From NCBI GenBank assembly GCA_027005175.1, contig JALTMC010000304.1, positions 1-5,659 on the forward strand: a DNA stretch of 5,659 nucleotides, given 5' to 3'. Within the stretch, counting starts at the first letter, position 1, and each line of letters begins with the position of its first letter. The notes beneath the pieces were generated by a model. The model made no database searches, was not told the origin of the DNA, and saw only the letters and a program-made list of their open reading frames with translations. The stretch is from Myxococcales bacterium (GTDB lineage Bacteria; Myxococcota_C; UBA6777). Both the position numbers and the translations under genes were made by a program. Shown here piece after piece: positions 5,137-5,659 of this stretch.

Positions 5137-5659
5137 ATGAGAATCACTCGATCAGATTTTGCGAGAAGCTTGGAGGGGAAGCAGGTTTCTTTGGAGAAAC
5201 TGAGCAATGATAGGGGGATCTCTTCTTCTGCCAAAGAGCGAATGAAGCGTGCTGATCTCAACCGCGATGGATTTGTAACAGGGGCTAGCGAAACCAATCG
5301 ATTGTTCTCTGAAGTCGATTTTTATGACCGTGATGGTAATGAGAATAGCATTAGCACCAGCAACAGAAATGTTGCGGCTGTTCGGGGTGCATTGTTGCGG
5401 TCTGCTGAGGCACCTTCTGCCAGCCCGAGCAACAATGATCCAAGGACACGTTTGGGCGAGTTGCTGGCCAACAATCCAGAGATAAAGGACAACCAAGACC
5501 TTTTGAATCTGTTTATGCGGCGCAACCGCAACAACTGGAACGCAGCTTCCACAGAAGCCAGTCGCTTTGGTGTTGCTATCAACGATCTGGTTCGCAATCG
5601 CGAAGCATCAGTGCGAGACTTAGGTGTTACTACAACTTCAACACAGTCTGTTAACGAAA
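5137..5659 (+). CDS. Uncharacterised protein with a dockerin/EF-hand-like calcium loop (3' partial)
   Basis: The frame is open from the ATG at 5137 to the window end, 174 codons without a stop. It is the first ATG after an in-frame TAG at 4987, and a GAGGGA-type ribosome binding site stands at 5121-5126. The N-terminus (MRITRSDFARSLEGK) is not a Sec signal peptide. Residues 39-52 read ADLNRDGFVTGASE: Asp40, Asn42, Asp44, Gly45 and Thr48 fit positions 1, 3, 5, 6 and 9 of an EF-hand or dockerin loop, but position 12 is Ser51, with Glu52 one place late. A second acidic run, DFYDRDGN (61-68), could be a degenerate partner loop. Next come a Ser/Asn/Ala-rich stretch (about 71-105), a probably helical basic segment (about 106-160) and the beginning of a Thr/Ser-rich linker, suggesting a further domain beyond the window. 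I do not recognise the family. The gene is divergent from the EEP hydrolase and may be under CRP-type control. Confidence 0.75.
   Translation, partial: MRITRSDFARSLEGKQVSLEKLSNDRGISSSAKERMKRADLNRDGFVTGASETNRLFSEVDFYDRDGNENSISTSNRNVAAVRGALLRSAEAPSASPSNNDPRTRLGELLANNPEIKDNQDLLNLFMRRNRNNWNAASTEASRFGVAINDLVRNREASVRDLGVTTTSTQSVNE

Noticed and set aside
5152-5597. Minus-strand reading frames of 114 and 91 codons
   Set aside because: They are antisense to the open plus-strand gene from 5137, which has a ribosome binding site, a clear start and a recognisable calcium-loop motif.

Overview
The window carries four protein-coding genes of clear type and a fifth of unknown function that runs off the right edge. 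The organism looks like a Gram-negative bacterium of moderate G+C. The combination of a lipoprotein built only of cysteine-rich repeats, a two-domain DsbA/HCCA-isomerase-type protein, and a Ca-binding-loop protein with DxNxDG suggests the Myxococcota/Bradymonadota ('deltaproteobacterial') lineages. That placement is inferred from protein style, not shown.

Layout: (1) bases 1-1140, plus strand, 3' part of a tandem thioredoxin-fold (DsbA/2-hydroxychromene-2-carboxylate isomerase-like) gene whose start lies left of the window. (2) 1141-1251, a short convergent gap with only weak inverted repeats. (3) 1252-2310, minus strand, a secreted lipoprotein made of twelve four-cysteine repeats, with its own extended -10 promoter candidate. 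(4) 2311-2467, a gap holding that promoter and most of a roughly 102-bp element bounded by 9-bp inverted repeats, one of which contains the truD stop codon. (5) 2468-3571, minus strand, truD, tRNA pseudouridine-13 synthase. (6) 3631-4782, minus strand, a secreted endonuclease/exonuclease/phosphatase (EEP) family hydrolase ending in a six-copy LPSSKK tail encoded by a nearly perfect 18-bp tandem repeat. (7) 4783-5136, a 354-bp divergent intergenic region with a sigma70-like promoter, two GTGA/TCAC palindromes (one a perfect TGTGA-N6-TCACA CRP-type site) and short overlapping palindromes. (8) 5137-5659, plus strand, the 5' part of an unrecognised protein with a dockerin/EF-hand-like Ca-binding loop.

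The EEP gene and truD (59-nt gap) may be co-transcribed. The lipoprotein probably has its own promoter. The genes do not form an obvious pathway: one is tRNA housekeeping, two make exported products (lipoprotein, hydrolase), and one is a probable cytoplasmic GST-kappa/DsbA-like enzyme. I see no defence system, mobile-element gene, CRISPR array, tRNA or rRNA. The observations most worth a second look are the CRP-type palindrome placed ahead of the calcium-loop gene, the recently expanded LPSSKK tail, the inverted-repeat element at the truD stop, and the uncharacterised N-terminal module of the last gene.
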